Source: an uncultured bacterium (lineage in GTDB: Bacteria > Nitrospirota > Thermodesulfovibrionia > Thermodesulfovibrionales > Thermodesulfovibrionaceae). Taken from it: a DNA stretch of 64,000 nucleotides. The position numbers and the translations under genes were made by a program. A model generated the notes under the pieces. The model was given only the letters and a program-made list of their open reading frames with translations, had not been told where the DNA came from and did no database searches. Below are positions 1-9,224 of the stretch, one piece after another. How positions within the stretch are numbered: the first letter of the stretch is position 1; every line of letters starts with the position of its first letter. The stretch is taken from positions 1 to 64,000 of the forward strand of contig CALLBR010000015.1 in the NCBI GenBank assembly GCA_937998865.1, given 5' to 3'.

Positions 1-104
1 AACCCAAGTAGCTGAGTAATCTCTGCATAGGAGGGCATTCTTCCCTTTTCTTGATAAAAGAGATTAATTTGATTAATCCTATCCCTGAGCTTTTCATCAT
101 GCAT
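1..104 (-). CDS. LexA/S24-family repressor, N-terminus only (runs off window)
   Basis: Reading leftward from ATG at 104-102, 34 codons are visible before the window edge. The peptide includes the stretch QEKGRMPSYAEITQLLG, which resembles the winged helix-turn-helix N-terminus of LexA and related S24 (self-cleaving) repressors, where a Met/Pro-Ser/Thr-Tyr/Arg element precedes the recognition helix. No Shine-Dalgarno sequence precedes the ATG; the promoter -10 box ends only 6 nt upstream, so the mRNA may begin at the start codon. A GAAC-N4-GTTC operator lies inside the promoter, as expected of an autoregulated SOS repressor. The catalytic Ser/Lys domain is outside the window, so true LexA cannot be told from another S24 regulator. 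Confidence 0.7.
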   Translation of the reverse strand, partial: MHDEKLRDRINQINLFYQEKGRMPSYAEITQLLG

Positions 105-110
105 AGTAAA

Positions 111-139
111 ATTATAATTGAACTTTCGTTCACTGTCAA
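111..139 (-). promoter_or_regulatory. Sigma-70 promoter with LexA-box-like operator for the LexA-like gene
   Basis: On the minus strand there is TTGACA at 139-134, a 17-nt spacer, and TATAAT at 116-111: a consensus housekeeping promoter. The spacer contains the perfect dyad GAACTTTCGTTC (120-131, + strand), which fits the GAAC-N4-GTTC core of LexA boxes known from Bacillus and other non-proteobacterial phyla. An operator between -35 and -10 would block RNA polymerase directly. The transcription start is predicted at about 104-105, on the start codon itself. Confidence 0.75.
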
Positions 140-331
140 GATGAGAATTTTATTACTTATTGGCTCATGCTCTTTGTAATTACTCTCTTTTACAACCCTT
201 TCAAATACAGAGGAAGGTGTCTTAAGTAATTTCCCTATTTCCCTTTTTAATGAAAGAGGAAAGAGGAGATTGCTTCTCCCTGGGATTCAAGGTGCAATGA
301 AAATAAAATAACCTTGGAAGCCAAAAAATAA

Positions 332-361
332 TTGGTTAAATTTGATAAGTTATTTTATAAT
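332..361 (+). promoter_or_regulatory. Candidate promoter of the ABC transporter operon
   Basis: TTGGTT (332-337), an 18-nt spacer and TATAAT (356-361) precede the permease gene by 43 nt. A purine-rich ribosome binding site (AGGAGAAAAGG) then leads into the ATG at 405. The -10 is consensus and the -35 is weak. Confidence 0.4.
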
Positions 362-404
362 TTCAAGATTATTGTTTTCCTAGTTAACTTATAGGAGAAA
401 AGGG

Positions 405-2117
405 ATGAAAATACCTATTTCTATACCTGCTGAAACTTTTAGAATTAGAGCCATTGATTTAGGAATTTTTTTTGTTATTGGTGGTATTCTGACTTTGATT
501 ATCTATATTGCCTCTCAGTGGAGTGGACCTTATGAAAGGACTGTTGAAATAGATCTAAATCCAGCAAAAATTCCAGAATACGCTGCTCAATCTTTAGTGA
601 GAATGATTCTTGCCTATATTCTCTCTTTTGCTTTTTCAATTTGGTATGGCTATACTGCTTCAAGAAGCAAGATTCATGAGAAAATAATGATTCCTTTACT
701 TGACATCCTCCAGTCAATTCCAGTCCTGTCTTTTTTACCCGGTGTTGTTTTGGCTATGATTTCTTTATTCCCAGGTCAGAGAATTGGTATTGAAATAGCG
801 TGTATAATTTTAATTTTTACTGGACAAGTATGGAATATGACCTTTAGTTTCTATCACTCAGTAAACACTATACCAAAGGAGATGGGCGAAGTGGTGAGAT
901 TACATAAACTAAATAAGTTTTCAAAATTCTTGAGACTTGATCTTCCTTTTAGTGCCATAGGACTTATTTGGAATAGCATGATGTCAGTGGCAGGAGGTTG
1001 GTTTTTTCTCGTGGCTTGTGAGATGTTTATTCTTGAGGGTAGAGATTTTCGTTTACCTGGTATAGGTTCTTATATTCAAACTGCTGCAGACATAGGAAGT
1101 ATTGAACATATTTTTTATGGACTTGGAACAATGGTTTTCTTGATAACCTTGATAGATATAATTATATGGAGGCCTCTTGTAGTATGGTCACAAAAATTCA
1201 GAATGGATACAGTTCAACCAGAAGATGAAAGAGAATCGCTTGTGCTTAATATTTTAACTACTTCTGTTTTTTTTAGGAAATTCAGTAATATTTTGATTAA
1301 AATGATTAATACTTTAGAAAAGTTGAGTTACAAGAGATTGGTAAAAATTGAAAATAAATTTACTAACCTGATAAGCAGATTATCAGGCTTTGTACTTTTG
1401 TTCTTTTTTGTAGTATTAATAGTCTGGCTATTTTTAAAAGCATTAGAAATTACCTCGGAAGTAACTTTAAATGACTGCTGGAATATACTTTCTGCAGCTT
1501 TTTTCTCTCTTCTTAGAACCTCTGCAGCAGTTCTAATTGCCCTAGCCTGGACGCTTCCTGTAGGTGTATATATTGGAATGAATCCTAAAGCTGCTAAAAT
1601 GCTTCAGGGCATGATTCAGATATTAGCAAGCATACCTGCCACGGCTGTTTTTCCTGTAATTGTTTTATTTTTAATCAGAGTGGGTGGAGGTTTGGATATA
1701 GGAGGTATATTTTTAATGTTGCTTGGTGTTCAGTGGTATCTTCTTTTTAATATAATTGCAGGAGCTTCGGCTATTCCAAAGGATTTGATAGAGATTTCAA
1801 AAGCTTATGGAATTAAGGGGATAAAGAAGTGGAAGACCTTAATTTTTCCCTGTATTTTTCCTTATTTGATCACAGGCTTAATTACTGCCTACGGTGGGGC
1901 CTGGAATTCAACAATAGTTTGTGAATATGTTTCCTTTGGAGGAGAAATTCTTTCTACCAAAGGATTAGGAGCACTTATAAGTTCATCAACTGCTGAAGGA
2001 AAATTTGGTATACTATTACTATCGACTCTTACTATGTCATTTATGGTTGTCTCAATAAATCGCCTTTTATGGAAAAGGCTTTTTATAATAGCAAAAAACA
2101 AATTTATTTTAGAATGA
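405..2117 (+). CDS. ABC transporter permease, fused double NitT/TauT-type domains
   Basis: This inner-membrane protein of 570 residues contains two copies of the binding-protein-dependent permease domain. The first has hydrophobic segments at about 15-38, 65-80, 100-120 and 185-255, with an EAA-type coupling loop near 158-180 ([11 protein letters not shown]). A new TM segment at 326-347 starts the second copy, whose coupling loop is near 458-480 ([12 protein letters not shown]). Most relatives in the nitrate/sulfonate/taurine family have about 250 residues and dimerise; here both halves are in one chain. The ATPase gene follows after 4 nt. No substrate-binding protein is adjacent, so the substrate cannot be named. 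A good ribosome binding site supports this start. Confidence 0.9.
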   Translation: MKIPISIPAETFRIRAIDLGIFFVIGGILTLIIYIASQWSGPYERTVEIDLNPAKIPEYAAQSLVRMILAYILSFAFSIWYGYTASRSKIHEKIMIPLLDILQSIPVLSFLPGVVLAMISLFPGQRIGIEIACIILIFTGQVWNMTFSFYHSVNTIPKEMGEVVRLHKLNKFSKFLRLDLPFSAIGLIWNSMMSVAGGWFFLVACEMFILEGRDFRLPGIGSYIQTAADIGSIEHIFYGLGTMVFLITLIDIIIWRPLVVWSQKFRMDTVQPEDERESLVLNILTTSVFFRKFSNILIKMINTLEKLSYKRLVKIENKFTNLISRLSGFVLLFFFVVLIVWLFLKALEITSEVTLNDCWNILSAAFFSLLRTSAAVLIALAWTLPVGVYIGMNPKAAKMLQGMIQILASIPATAVFPVIVLFLIRVGGGLDIGGIFLMLLGVQWYLLFNIIAGASAIPKDLIEISKAYGIKGIKKWKTLIFPCIFPYLITGLITAYGGAWNSTIVCEYVSFGGEILSTKGLGALISSSTAEGKFGILLLSTLTMSFMVVSINRLLWKRLFIIAKNKFILE

Positions 2118-2121
2118 TAAA

Positions 2122-3414
2122 ATGAGCAGAGAGATAATTCACGAGACAATAGGAGTAAGTAAAACATTTCAGGTAGGTAAAAATAAGGAATTACCTGTTC
2201 TTGAGGATATAAACCTCAAAATACATGAAGGTGATTTCGTAGCTATCTTAGGTCAGTCTGGTGCTGGTAAATCAACTCTTTTGAGAATAATGGCTGGATT
2301 GATAAAGCCATCTAAGGGTAAGGTCCTTTTTAAAAATAAACCTCTAGAAGTAGAAAACCCTAAAATTGCTTTAGTATTTCAGAGTTTTGCTCTTTTTCCC
2401 TGGTATACAGTTTTAGATAACGTAAAAATAGGGTTAGTGGGCTCGGATTTGAGCGAGGAAGAGATAAACGAAAGAGCAATAAAATATATAGATTTAGTAG
2501 GACTTGATGGTTTTGAAGATGCTTATCCAAGGGAATTAAGCGGAGGAATGCGTCAGAGAGTGGGTATTGCCAGAGCTTTAGTTGTGGAGCCTGAGCTACT
2601 TCTTATGGATGAACCTTTTTCTAGTCTTGATGTTCTTACAGCAGACAACTTAAGAGGTGATATTTTAGATCTTTGGCATTTAGGTAAGATACCTGCCAAA
2701 GCAATTGTTCTTATAACTCATAATATTGAGGAGGCAGTAAGCATGGCATCTCGGGCAATAATAATGAGTCATAATCCTGGTAGAATTAAAGCAGAAATTG
2801 AGATAAATCTTCCCTATCCCCGAAATAAAAATTCTCGAGATTTTAAATTTATCTTAGACAAGATTTATACTATCCTTGTAAAACCCACAGAAGAGATTCC
2901 GAAATATCTTACAGCTGAGAAATTTCAGTTTCTTCCCCATGCAAAAGTTGGTGCTATTGCTGGACTAATTGAGCTTGTCCATGACAAAGGCGGAAGGGTT
3001 GATATTTATGCTTTAAGTTCTGAATTAAGTATGGAAATTGACGATATATTTCCTCTAATTGAAGCATCAGTAATTCTTGGCTTTGGAGAAACAAAAGAGG
3101 GAGATTTTCTTCTTACAGAAAAAGGTAAAAAATGGGCAGAAGCTGATACTCTTGAAAAGAAAGAAATATTCAAAGAATCTGCTTTACAATATGTCCAACT
3201 AATTAGACAAATTATGCATGTGCTAAGGACAATCAATAAACATCGAGTATCAGAAGATTTCTTTATAGATATTTTGAAAAATCATTTTACCGTAGATGAG
3301 GCATGGAATCAGCTGGAGACAGCTATTGATTGGGGTAGATACGCTGAATTATTTGCTTATGATTATGACTCTGGAGAACTCTACTTTGAAGAGCCTGAAT
3401 TTGTTGATAAATAG
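2122..3414 (+). CDS. ABC transporter ATPase with C-terminal AAA-associated domain
   Basis: This cytoplasmic ATPase subunit has 430 residues. Walker A is GQSGAGKS (44-51), the Q-loop is near FQSF (86-89), the signature LSGGM is at 139-143, Walker B LLMDEP ends at 165, and the switch histidine lies in ITHNIEEA. This places it in the nitrate/sulfonate/taurine (NrtD/SsuB/TauB) group. Residues from about 265 to the end form an extra domain of the type annotated as AAA-associated C-terminal domain, probably winged-helix-like and regulatory. It is paired with the fused permease 4 nt upstream, so one permease chain with two half-sites plus two ATPases would make the transporter. The substrate is unknown. 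Confidence 0.9.
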   Translation: MSREIIHETIGVSKTFQVGKNKELPVLEDINLKIHEGDFVAILGQSGAGKSTLLRIMAGLIKPSKGKVLFKNKPLEVENPKIALVFQSFALFPWYTVLDNVKIGLVGSDLSEEEINERAIKYIDLVGLDGFEDAYPRELSGGMRQRVGIARALVVEPELLLMDEPFSSLDVLTADNLRGDILDLWHLGKIPAKAIVLITHNIEEAVSMASRAIIMSHNPGRIKAEIEINLPYPRNKNSRDFKFILDKIYTILVKPTEEIPKYLTAEKFQFLPHAKVGAIAGLIELVHDKGGRVDIYALSSELSMEIDDIFPLIEASVILGFGETKEGDFLLTEKGKKWAEADTLEKKEIFKESALQYVQLIRQIMHVLRTINKHRVSEDFFIDILKNHFTVDEAWNQLETAIDWGRYAELFAYDYDSGELYFEEPEFVDK

Positions 3415-5407
3415 TTTAGCTGATCTTATTTCCCTTCTCTCTTATTATTATAATTACAAAGGTGAAAGAATAGAAATTTCAACAGATGTTAAAGCTGCAA
3501 TTCTCTCCTCAATGGGAATTGAACTTACTGAACAATCTCTGAGATATTGGATTGAATATTTTAAAAATAGCTATTGGAAAAAGGTGGTAGAACCTGTTTA
3601 TGTAACTGGAGAAAATACTCAAATTTTTCTATATGGTAAGGAGAATTTACAGAGGTATGCAGAAATAGAAATTGTTCCTTTGGAAGAAATTGGTTTTGAA
3701 AGTGAAAAATTTTACTTCCCTATTAAGATAGGGGAATCAGATATTTTAGAAAGCAAGAATATTAATGATGAGACTTATTACAAATACAAGATTTCCTTAC
3801 CCAAAATTCCCATTGGTTATTATAAAATGAAGATTTTTTTGAAAAAGAGAGATTTTAAAAGTTTTCTCATTGTTTGCCCTGAAGAGAGTTTTATTCCTAT
3901 TGGTAATAAAACTTGGGGTATGCATATAAATCTTTGGAGTCTTAGAGATGGATATAGGGAAAGTGACTTCTCTCATGTGAGAGAATTTGCAGAGTATGTT
4001 AAAGGACTTGAGGGCTTTGTAAGCTTATCTCCTCTTCACTTTAATGATCCCTTAGATCCTTATGGAAGAAGCCCTTACTCAGCTTTATCAAGGCAATTTA
4101 AAACACCTCTTTATGTCTCTGAAATCTCAGTAGATGAAAAGGACAGCAAATTTTTTGATTATGAAACCATCTGGAAAGAAAAGCTTAGCAAATTAAGAGA
4201 AAAGTTTAAAAAAATATCCTCAGAAGAATGGGAAAATTTTCAACAATATAAAAATAATCTTCCTATTCTTTTCAGAGAAGATTTAAAGTATTTTGCTGTC
4301 TTTTCTTTTCTTAGAGAAAAATTAGGAAATAATTGGCAAAGTTGGGATCTCCCTTTTAAGAACCCTGAGATTCCCCTCTTAGAGGAAATTTACAAAAAAA
4401 ATGAAGGAGAAATTTTATTTTACGAGTATCTTCAATGGCTTGTGGAAAAGGAACTAAATGATTTGAATAAATATAAACTTTGTCTGGATCTTGGATTTGG
4501 TTCTACTAAAGAGAGTTTTGATGTATGGATAAATAGGGAAATTTATGCTTTGGAGGCTGAATATGGAGCACCACCAGACGATTTCAACCCAAGAGGGCAG
4601 AAATGGGGTTTTCCTCCCATAATACCCTTTAGATTGTCAGAGAAAGCCTATTTACCCTTTATAAAAATACTTAGAGCTAATATGAAGGCTACTCTTCTAA
4701 GAATTGATCATGCCCTTGGCCTTTTTAGAGCCTTTTGGATTCCGCAGGGAAGAGATCCTTCAGAGGGAGCTTATGTAAAATATCCATGGAATGATCTTAT
4801 CTCAATTATTTGTCTTGAAAGTCATTTAAATAAGGTTGGAATAATTGGAGAAGATTTAGGTACAGCAGAAGAGTGGATGAGAGAGGAATTAATGAAGAGA
4901 AAGATAAGTTCTTGGAAAGTATTTTATTTTGAAAAAGACTTTTTGGGCTATAGAGACTATTCAGAATATCCTGAAAATTCTCTCTGTAGCATTACTACTC
5001 ATGATTTACCAACTTTTAAGGGATTCTGGCTTGGTAAAGACATTGAATTAAGAAAAAATTTTTCTCTCTTTGACGATTTATCTTTTAATAAAGCCATTGA
5101 GGAAAGAAGGAAAGATAAAAAAAGAATTATGAAGCTTCTATTAAAATATGAAAAAATTGAAGCTCACCTTGCTTCTCTTCTTCTTTCAATAATTAAGTTT
5201 CTGTCAATGACAAAATCGAAATATTTTCTTGTCTATCCTGAGGACCTTCTTCTTATAGAGGAACAGACAAATTTCCCCGGAACCACTACAGAATACCCCA
5301 ACTGGCAAAGAAAGATACCGATTACAGTGGATGAATTTCTAAATTTACCTATTATGAAAAAATTGGAAACTATTTTAAAGGAGACTGGTCGGATTCCTGC
5401 GGAGTAG
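3386..5407 (+). CDS. malQ: 4-alpha-glucanotransferase (amylomaltase, GH77)
   Basis: The enzyme transfers alpha-1,4-glucan segments between maltodextrins and so acts in glycogen/maltodextrin metabolism in the cytoplasm. The GH77 signatures are present: [10 protein letters not shown] with the nucleophile Asp, GEDLGT with the acid/base Glu, and TTHDLPT with the third catalytic Asp. The open frame extends upstream to 3296, but that part overlaps the ATPase gene and lacks a ribosome binding site; TTG at 3386 has GGAGAA 7 nt upstream and gives 673 residues, so I chose it (TTG 3401 or 3404 is also possible). The start overlaps the ATPase gene by 29 nt, and the 3' end overlaps the convergent mtgA by 38 nt. 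Confidence 0.9.
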   Translation: MKSLNLLINSLADLISLLSYYYNYKGERIEISTDVKAAILSSMGIELTEQSLRYWIEYFKNSYWKKVVEPVYVTGENTQIFLYGKENLQRYAEIEIVPLEEIGFESEKFYFPIKIGESDILESKNINDETYYKYKISLPKIPIGYYKMKIFLKKRDFKSFLIVCPEESFIPIGNKTWGMHINLWSLRDGYRESDFSHVREFAEYVKGLEGFVSLSPLHFNDPLDPYGRSPYSALSRQFKTPLYVSEISVDEKDSKFFDYETIWKEKLSKLREKFKKISSEEWENFQQYKNNLPILFREDLKYFAVFSFLREKLGNNWQSWDLPFKNPEIPLLEEIYKKNEGEILFYEYLQWLVEKELNDLNKYKLCLDLGFGSTKESFDVWINREIYALEAEYGAPPDDFNPRGQKWGFPPIIPFRLSEKAYLPFIKILRANMKATLLRIDHALGLFRAFWIPQGRDPSEGAYVKYPWNDLISIICLESHLNKVGIIGEDLGTAEEWMREELMKRKISSWKVFYFEKDFLGYRDYSEYPENSLCSITTHDLPTFKGFWLGKDIELRKNFSLFDDLSFNKAIEERRKDKKRIMKLLLKYEKIEAHLASLLLSIIKFLSMTKSKYFLVYPEDLLLIEEQTNFPGTTTEYPNWQRKIPITVDEFLNLPIMKKLETILKETGRIPAE

Positions 5408-6158
5408 ATTCAGTTTCTTTAAAAGCCGGTGTTTCTTCTTCTCTCTCAGTTTTCGTATATTCTTCCTTTATTATCCCTCTTTTTTGCATGATGAAATAAA
5501 TTAATTGAGCTCTTTTTTCAATAAATTTAGAATTTCCTGAAGGATTATATTTAATTGGATTTGGAAGAGCTGCAGCTAACCTTGCAGCTTCCCACGCAGA
5601 GAGATCCAAGGCAGATTTGCCAAAGTGATGTTGAGCAGCAGCTTCAGCTCCAAATATTCCCTCTCCCCATTCAGCTATATTCAAATATAGCTCAAGAATT
5701 CGCTTTTTTGAGAGAGTTTTTTCAATCCTCCAGGTAATTATTGCTTCTTGTATTTTTCTTATAGGATTTTTTGATGGGCTTAAATAGAGGTTTTTAGCTA
5801 ATTGTTGAGTAATAGTACTACCTCCATATTTTAATTTTCTCTCTTTAATATCTTTTTCAATGGCTTTCTTTATCCCTTCTATGTCAAAACCTGAATGGCG
5901 ATAGAATTTATCATCTTCAGCAATTAATACTGCCTTAAGGAGATAGGGAGAAATCCTGTTGAGAGGAACCCAATGCTTCTTTATATTCACTTTTTTGCCT
6001 TCTTTATGCCATTGCGCAATTCTATGTTTCATCATAGCTGTAATCTCTGGAGCTTTTCTTTTCAGTGAAGACACATCCACAGTAAAAGGGAAAATTAAAA
6101 CATAGAGAAAATAAATGATTATAATAAGAAAAATTAATCGAAATAATTTTTTAAACAT
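5370..6158 (-). CDS. mtgA: Monofunctional biosynthetic peptidoglycan glycosyltransferase (GT51)
   Basis: The protein polymerises lipid II into glycan strands on the periplasmic face of the inner membrane. It has 262 residues with one N-terminal membrane anchor (about 6-27) and then the GT51 fold without a transpeptidase domain. Visible motifs are AEDDKFYRHSGFD (catalytic Glu), KYGGSTITQQLAKNLYL, RKIQEAIITWRIEKTLSKKRIL and YLNIAEWGEGIFGAEAAA. The C-terminus is a charged Glu-rich tail that overlaps the 3' end of malQ. No Shine-Dalgarno sequence is seen; TAAAAT lies 5 nt upstream of ATG, so this is a candidate leaderless gene. Confidence 0.93.
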   Translation of the reverse strand: MFKKLFRLIFLIIIIYFLYVLIFPFTVDVSSLKRKAPEITAMMKHRIAQWHKEGKKVNIKKHWVPLNRISPYLLKAVLIAEDDKFYRHSGFDIEGIKKAIEKDIKERKLKYGGSTITQQLAKNLYLSPSKNPIRKIQEAIITWRIEKTLSKKRILELYLNIAEWGEGIFGAEAAAQHHFGKSALDLSAWEAARLAAALPNPIKYNPSGNSKFIEKRAQLIYFIMQKRGIIKEEYTKTEREEETPAFKETESTPQESDQSPLK

Positions 6159-6292
6159 TTTTCATTTTAACATTTAGAGCAAAATATCCTCCTTTAACTT
6201 TTTACGAGGAATCTCTTTTTCTATGAAAAAGTTGCTGACAAAAAACATAAATCTATCATTATGAATAAGAAATCTATTAAAATAATTAAAAA

Positions 6293-7243
6293 ATGTTTGA
6301 CAGGAAAAAGCAATTAAGCTGGGCAAAATTAAAAGTGGGGATTGTAATTTCTCTTGCTTTCTCAATTGTTTTTTTCGTTATTATTTTTTCAGGAGGAATA
6401 AAATCTCTTTTCCAAAGACAAGAGACTGTGAAAATCCTAATTCCAGATGTAAAGGGTTTGAGAGCTGGAGCACCTGTAAGAGTAGCAGGAGTAGAGGTGG
6501 GGAATGTAGAAGAAATAAAGCTAGATGAGAAATATGGCACAATTGTTACTGTTTCTATTAATAAGGATGTTTTCAATTTTCTCAGAAAAGATGCCAAAGC
6601 TTCAGTACAAACCATAGGATTATTAGGAGATAAGTATGTGGAGATTTGGCCAGGTAAGTCTCAAGATTTATTTGATAAATCTCAGTTTATGGAAGGGTAT
6701 TCTCAAATAGAGATCAAGGAAATTATTGGAGTGGCTTCAAATGCTCTTGTTCAAATGGACAGATTAATAGAGAAGATTAATACTTTAATTTCTGATATAC
6801 AAGAATCTAAGGGAACAGTTTATAGGTTTATAAAAGATCCTACTTTATATAACAACCTTACTTCCTTAGTTTCCGAATTAAAAATAACTACAAATGAAAT
6901 TAGAAGTGGCAGCTTAGGTATGATTTCCCGTGACAAAGAGATTTATCACAAACTTAACAATATATTATCAAATTTAGAAAAGATTTCTAATAAAATCAAT
7001 ACCTCTGAGGGCTCCCTTTCAAGATTAATAAATGAACCAGAGCTTTATGAAAATTTACTAAGTTTATCACAAAAAATTGACAGACTTTTAGGGCAAATTG
7101 AAAATTCAGAAGGTACACTAGCTCTTCTTCTTAGAGATAAACAAACAGCATCAGATTTAAAGCAAACCATTCAAGAGTTAAGATCTTTACTGGAAGAAAT
7201 AAAAAAAGATCCAAAGAAGTTTTTTAAGTTTAGTATATTTTAA
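6293..7243 (+). CDS. MlaD/MCE-family lipid-transport protein
   Basis: The protein has 316 residues. A TM anchor (about 16-36) is followed by one MCE/MlaD domain (about 43-120) with the motif DVKGLRAGAPVRVAGVEVGNV, and then a long helical tail of repeated SLVSEL/LSNLEKI/LLGQIE-type segments. Single-MCE proteins of this kind form hexameric rings that carry phospholipids between the inner and outer membranes. The usual partners (permease MlaE, ATPase MlaF) are not in the window; the next gene is def, 17 nt away. The ATG has no clear ribosome binding site. Confidence 0.88.
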   Translation: MFDRKKQLSWAKLKVGIVISLAFSIVFFVIIFSGGIKSLFQRQETVKILIPDVKGLRAGAPVRVAGVEVGNVEEIKLDEKYGTIVTVSINKDVFNFLRKDAKASVQTIGLLGDKYVEIWPGKSQDLFDKSQFMEGYSQIEIKEIIGVASNALVQMDRLIEKINTLISDIQESKGTVYRFIKDPTLYNNLTSLVSELKITTNEIRSGSLGMISRDKEIYHKLNNILSNLEKISNKINTSEGSLSRLINEPELYENLLSLSQKIDRLLGQIENSEGTLALLLRDKQTASDLKQTIQELRSLLEEIKKDPKKFFKFSIF

Positions 7244-7260
7244 GTTATATTATAGATGTT

Positions 7261-7761
7261 ATGGCACTATTAGAAATAAGAAAATATCCTGATGAAGTTC
7301 TTAAGAAAAGAGCAGCAGAGATAATTGACCTGGACGGACATATCCAAAAGCTTATTGATGATATGATTGAAACAATGTACAGTGCAAAGGGTGTAGGATT
7401 AGCTGCTCCTCAAGTAGGAGTTTCTCAGAGATTGATAGTGGTTGATACAAGTCTTAGGGAAAAAGATAATTCTCTAATAGTCCTGATTAATCCTCAAATC
7501 ATAGCTCAAGAAGGAGAAATTCTCTCAGAAGAAGGTTGTCTAAGTCTGCCAGGATTCATTACAAGATTAAAAAGAAGCGAAAAAGTTTTGGTAAAAGGTA
7601 TTGACAGAGTCGGGAAGGAAGTTTTAATAGAAGCTGACGGTTTGCTTGGAAGAGCTCTTCAGCACGAAATAGATCATTTAGATGGATTACTTCTTATTGA
7701 TCGAATAAGCCCTCTTAAAAGAGAGCTCTTCAGAAAAAAATATCAAAAAATAAAAAAATAA
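7261..7761 (+). CDS. def: Peptide deformylase
   Basis: The enzyme removes the N-formyl group from nascent proteins. It has 166 residues and all three metallo-active-site motifs: GVGLAAPQVG, EGCLSLP (metal-binding Cys) and QHEIDHLDG (HExxH metal ligands). It is followed after 4 nt by fmt, the classical def-fmt pair that adds and removes the formyl group. No Shine-Dalgarno sequence is visible; TATTAT at 7248-7253 sits 7 nt before ATG, so transcription may start at or next to the start codon. Confidence 0.97.
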   Translation: MALLEIRKYPDEVLKKRAAEIIDLDGHIQKLIDDMIETMYSAKGVGLAAPQVGVSQRLIVVDTSLREKDNSLIVLINPQIIAQEGEILSEEGCLSLPGFITRLKRSEKVLVKGIDRVGKEVLIEADGLLGRALQHEIDHLDGLLLIDRISPLKRELFRKKYQKIKK

Positions 7762-7765
7762 ATAA

Positions 7766-8701
7766 ATGTCTGATAAAAAAGAGGGAATAATTTTTTTTGG
7801 CACTCCAGAATTTGCAGTTCCCACTCTTAATGCATTGTTACAAAAAGGTGAGAAAATTTTATTAGTTATCACTCAAAAGGATAAACCAAAAGGTAGAGGA
7901 CAAAAATTACAACCACCACCGGTAAAATCCTTTGCATTAGCCAAGAGCCTTAAAGTTTTACAGCCAGAAAAGATAAGAGATGAGAATTTTATCTCCATGC
8001 TTGAAGCTCTCGGACCTGAATTTGCCATTGTAGTAGCCTATGGAAAAATCCTCCCAAAAGAAATTCTAGAAATTCCTAAATATGGATGTATAAATCTTCA
8101 CGCTTCTTTATTACCCAAGTACAGAGGAGCTGCTCCTATTCAAAGGGCATTAATAGATGGAGAAAGTGTAACAGGTGTGACTACTATGCTTATTGATGAA
8201 GGTTTAGACACAGGTCCAATTCTTCTTCAAAAAGAGGTTCCTATTGAAGAAGAAGACAATGGAGAGACCCTCTCTCAGAAACTTTCACTTATAGGAGCAG
8301 ATTTAGTTGTTGAAACCCTTGATAAAGTTCGTAAAGGTTTAGTCTTACCTACTCCTCAGATAGGACAAGCCACTTATGCGCCTCCACTGAAAAAGGAAGA
8401 AGGCAAGATTAATTGGAATTTATCTGCAAGAGAGATTTTTAATCTTATTAGAGGAACATATCCTTGGCCTTGTGCTTACAGTTTTCTAAAAAGAGAGAGA
8501 ATTAAAATCCTCAAAGCTCAACCCTTGGAGGGTAATTATAAAGCAGGATATATTCTAAAAGCCAAAGATGAATTGATTGTAGGGACAGGGACAGGGTTAC
8601 TCAAGATTATTATGCTTCAGCCAGAAGGGAAAAGAGTTATGACAGCAAAAGAATTTGTCTGTGGAAGAAAATTAAATGAAGGAATTGATTTTTTTTGTTA
8701 G
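7766..8701 (+). CDS. fmt: Methionyl-tRNA formyltransferase
   Basis: The enzyme formylates initiator Met-tRNA using 10-formyl-tetrahydrofolate. It has 311 residues, the usual length. The N-terminal catalytic domain contains INLHASLLPKYRGAAPIQ (catalytic Asn and His, SLLP loop) and MLIDEGLDTGPIL (catalytic Asp); the C-terminal half is the OB-like tRNA-binding domain. It lies 4 nt after def and its 3' end overlaps the DUF116 gene by 26 nt, so the three genes are probably translated from one message. Confidence 0.97.
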   Translation: MSDKKEGIIFFGTPEFAVPTLNALLQKGEKILLVITQKDKPKGRGQKLQPPPVKSFALAKSLKVLQPEKIRDENFISMLEALGPEFAIVVAYGKILPKEILEIPKYGCINLHASLLPKYRGAAPIQRALIDGESVTGVTTMLIDEGLDTGPILLQKEVPIEEEDNGETLSQKLSLIGADLVVETLDKVRKGLVLPTPQIGQATYAPPLKKEEGKINWNLSAREIFNLIRGTYPWPCAYSFLKRERIKILKAQPLEGNYKAGYILKAKDELIVGTGTGLLKIIMLQPEGKRVMTAKEFVCGRKLNEGIDFFC

Positions 8702-9224
8702 AGGCTTTGTACTTAAGGTTTACTATCCTCTTTTAATGATGTTAGGAACCTTTTTAAAGGACAAAAGAGCAAAACTGCAAACACATATCATTAACCTTAA
8801 TAATTATCTTGTAAGGCAAGGTAAATATAAAATAGAAAAAATACTCCTACTACTTCCCCATTGCATACAAAATTCTAAATGCGATATTAGACTAACTTTT
8901 AATGTACTTAAATGTAAAAGATGCGGTCTTTGCAAAATAAAAGATTTAATTGAATTGGCAGAAGGTTCAGGTATAGACATCTCAATAGCTACTGGTGGAA
9001 CCATCGCAAGGAAAGTTATTAGAGAATTGAGACCTCATGCTATAGTGGCAGTTGCTTGCGAAAGAGACCTTTCGAGTGGTATTGTAGATACCTATCCTAT
9101 TCCTGTATTAGGAATTATAAACGAAAGGCCTTTGGGTCCCTGCATAGATACGACAGTAGACTTACAAAAAGTCAAGGAAGCAATTCAATGGTTTATCAAT
9201 TCTCACCAAGACATAAAGCAGTAA
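8676..9224 (+). CDS. DUF116 family protein with Cys cluster
   Basis: This 182-residue protein matches the DUF116 family, which often sits beside fmt and rsmB. The N-terminus (about 1-25) is hydrophobic and may associate with the membrane. The central part has LPHCIQNSKC and CKRCGLCKIKDLIE, a cysteine group that could bind a metal or Fe-S cluster, followed by a Rossmann-like region with ATGGT. No function is established. It overlaps fmt by 26 nt and rsmB by 37 nt, so it is translationally coupled to translation-factor genes. GGAAGA precedes the ATG at a usable distance. Confidence 0.85.
   Translation: MKELIFFVRGFVLKVYYPLLMMLGTFLKDKRAKLQTHIINLNNYLVRQGKYKIEKILLLLPHCIQNSKCDIRLTFNVLKCKRCGLCKIKDLIELAEGSGIDISIATGGTIARKVIRELRPHAIVAVACERDLSSGIVDTYPIPVLGIINERPLGPCIDTTVDLQKVKEAIQWFINSHQDIKQ

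Larger units (their letters stand above)
105..404. other. Intergenic region between the LexA-like gene and the ABC transporter
   Basis: Apart from the divergent promoters at its two ends I see no convincing gene. One minus-strand frame stays open from about 285 to the window edge, but it has no plausible start and no family I recognise, and it overlaps the LexA-like start in another frame, so I treat it as non-coding or as a decayed gene. Confidence 0.5.

Noticed and set aside
105-300. Open minus-strand frame upstream of the LexA-like gene
   Set aside because: It has no start codon with a ribosome binding site, no recognisable family, and overlaps the LexA-like promoter and coding start in another frame.
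6174-6365. 63-codon minus-strand frame between mtgA and the MlaD gene
   Set aside because: It overlaps the MlaD gene start on the other strand, has no ribosome binding site and no recognisable sequence.
9056-9187. N-terminal extension of rsmB
   Set aside because: The extension lies inside the DUF116 gene and lacks family similarity, whereas ATG 9188 has a ribosome binding site and gives the usual length.
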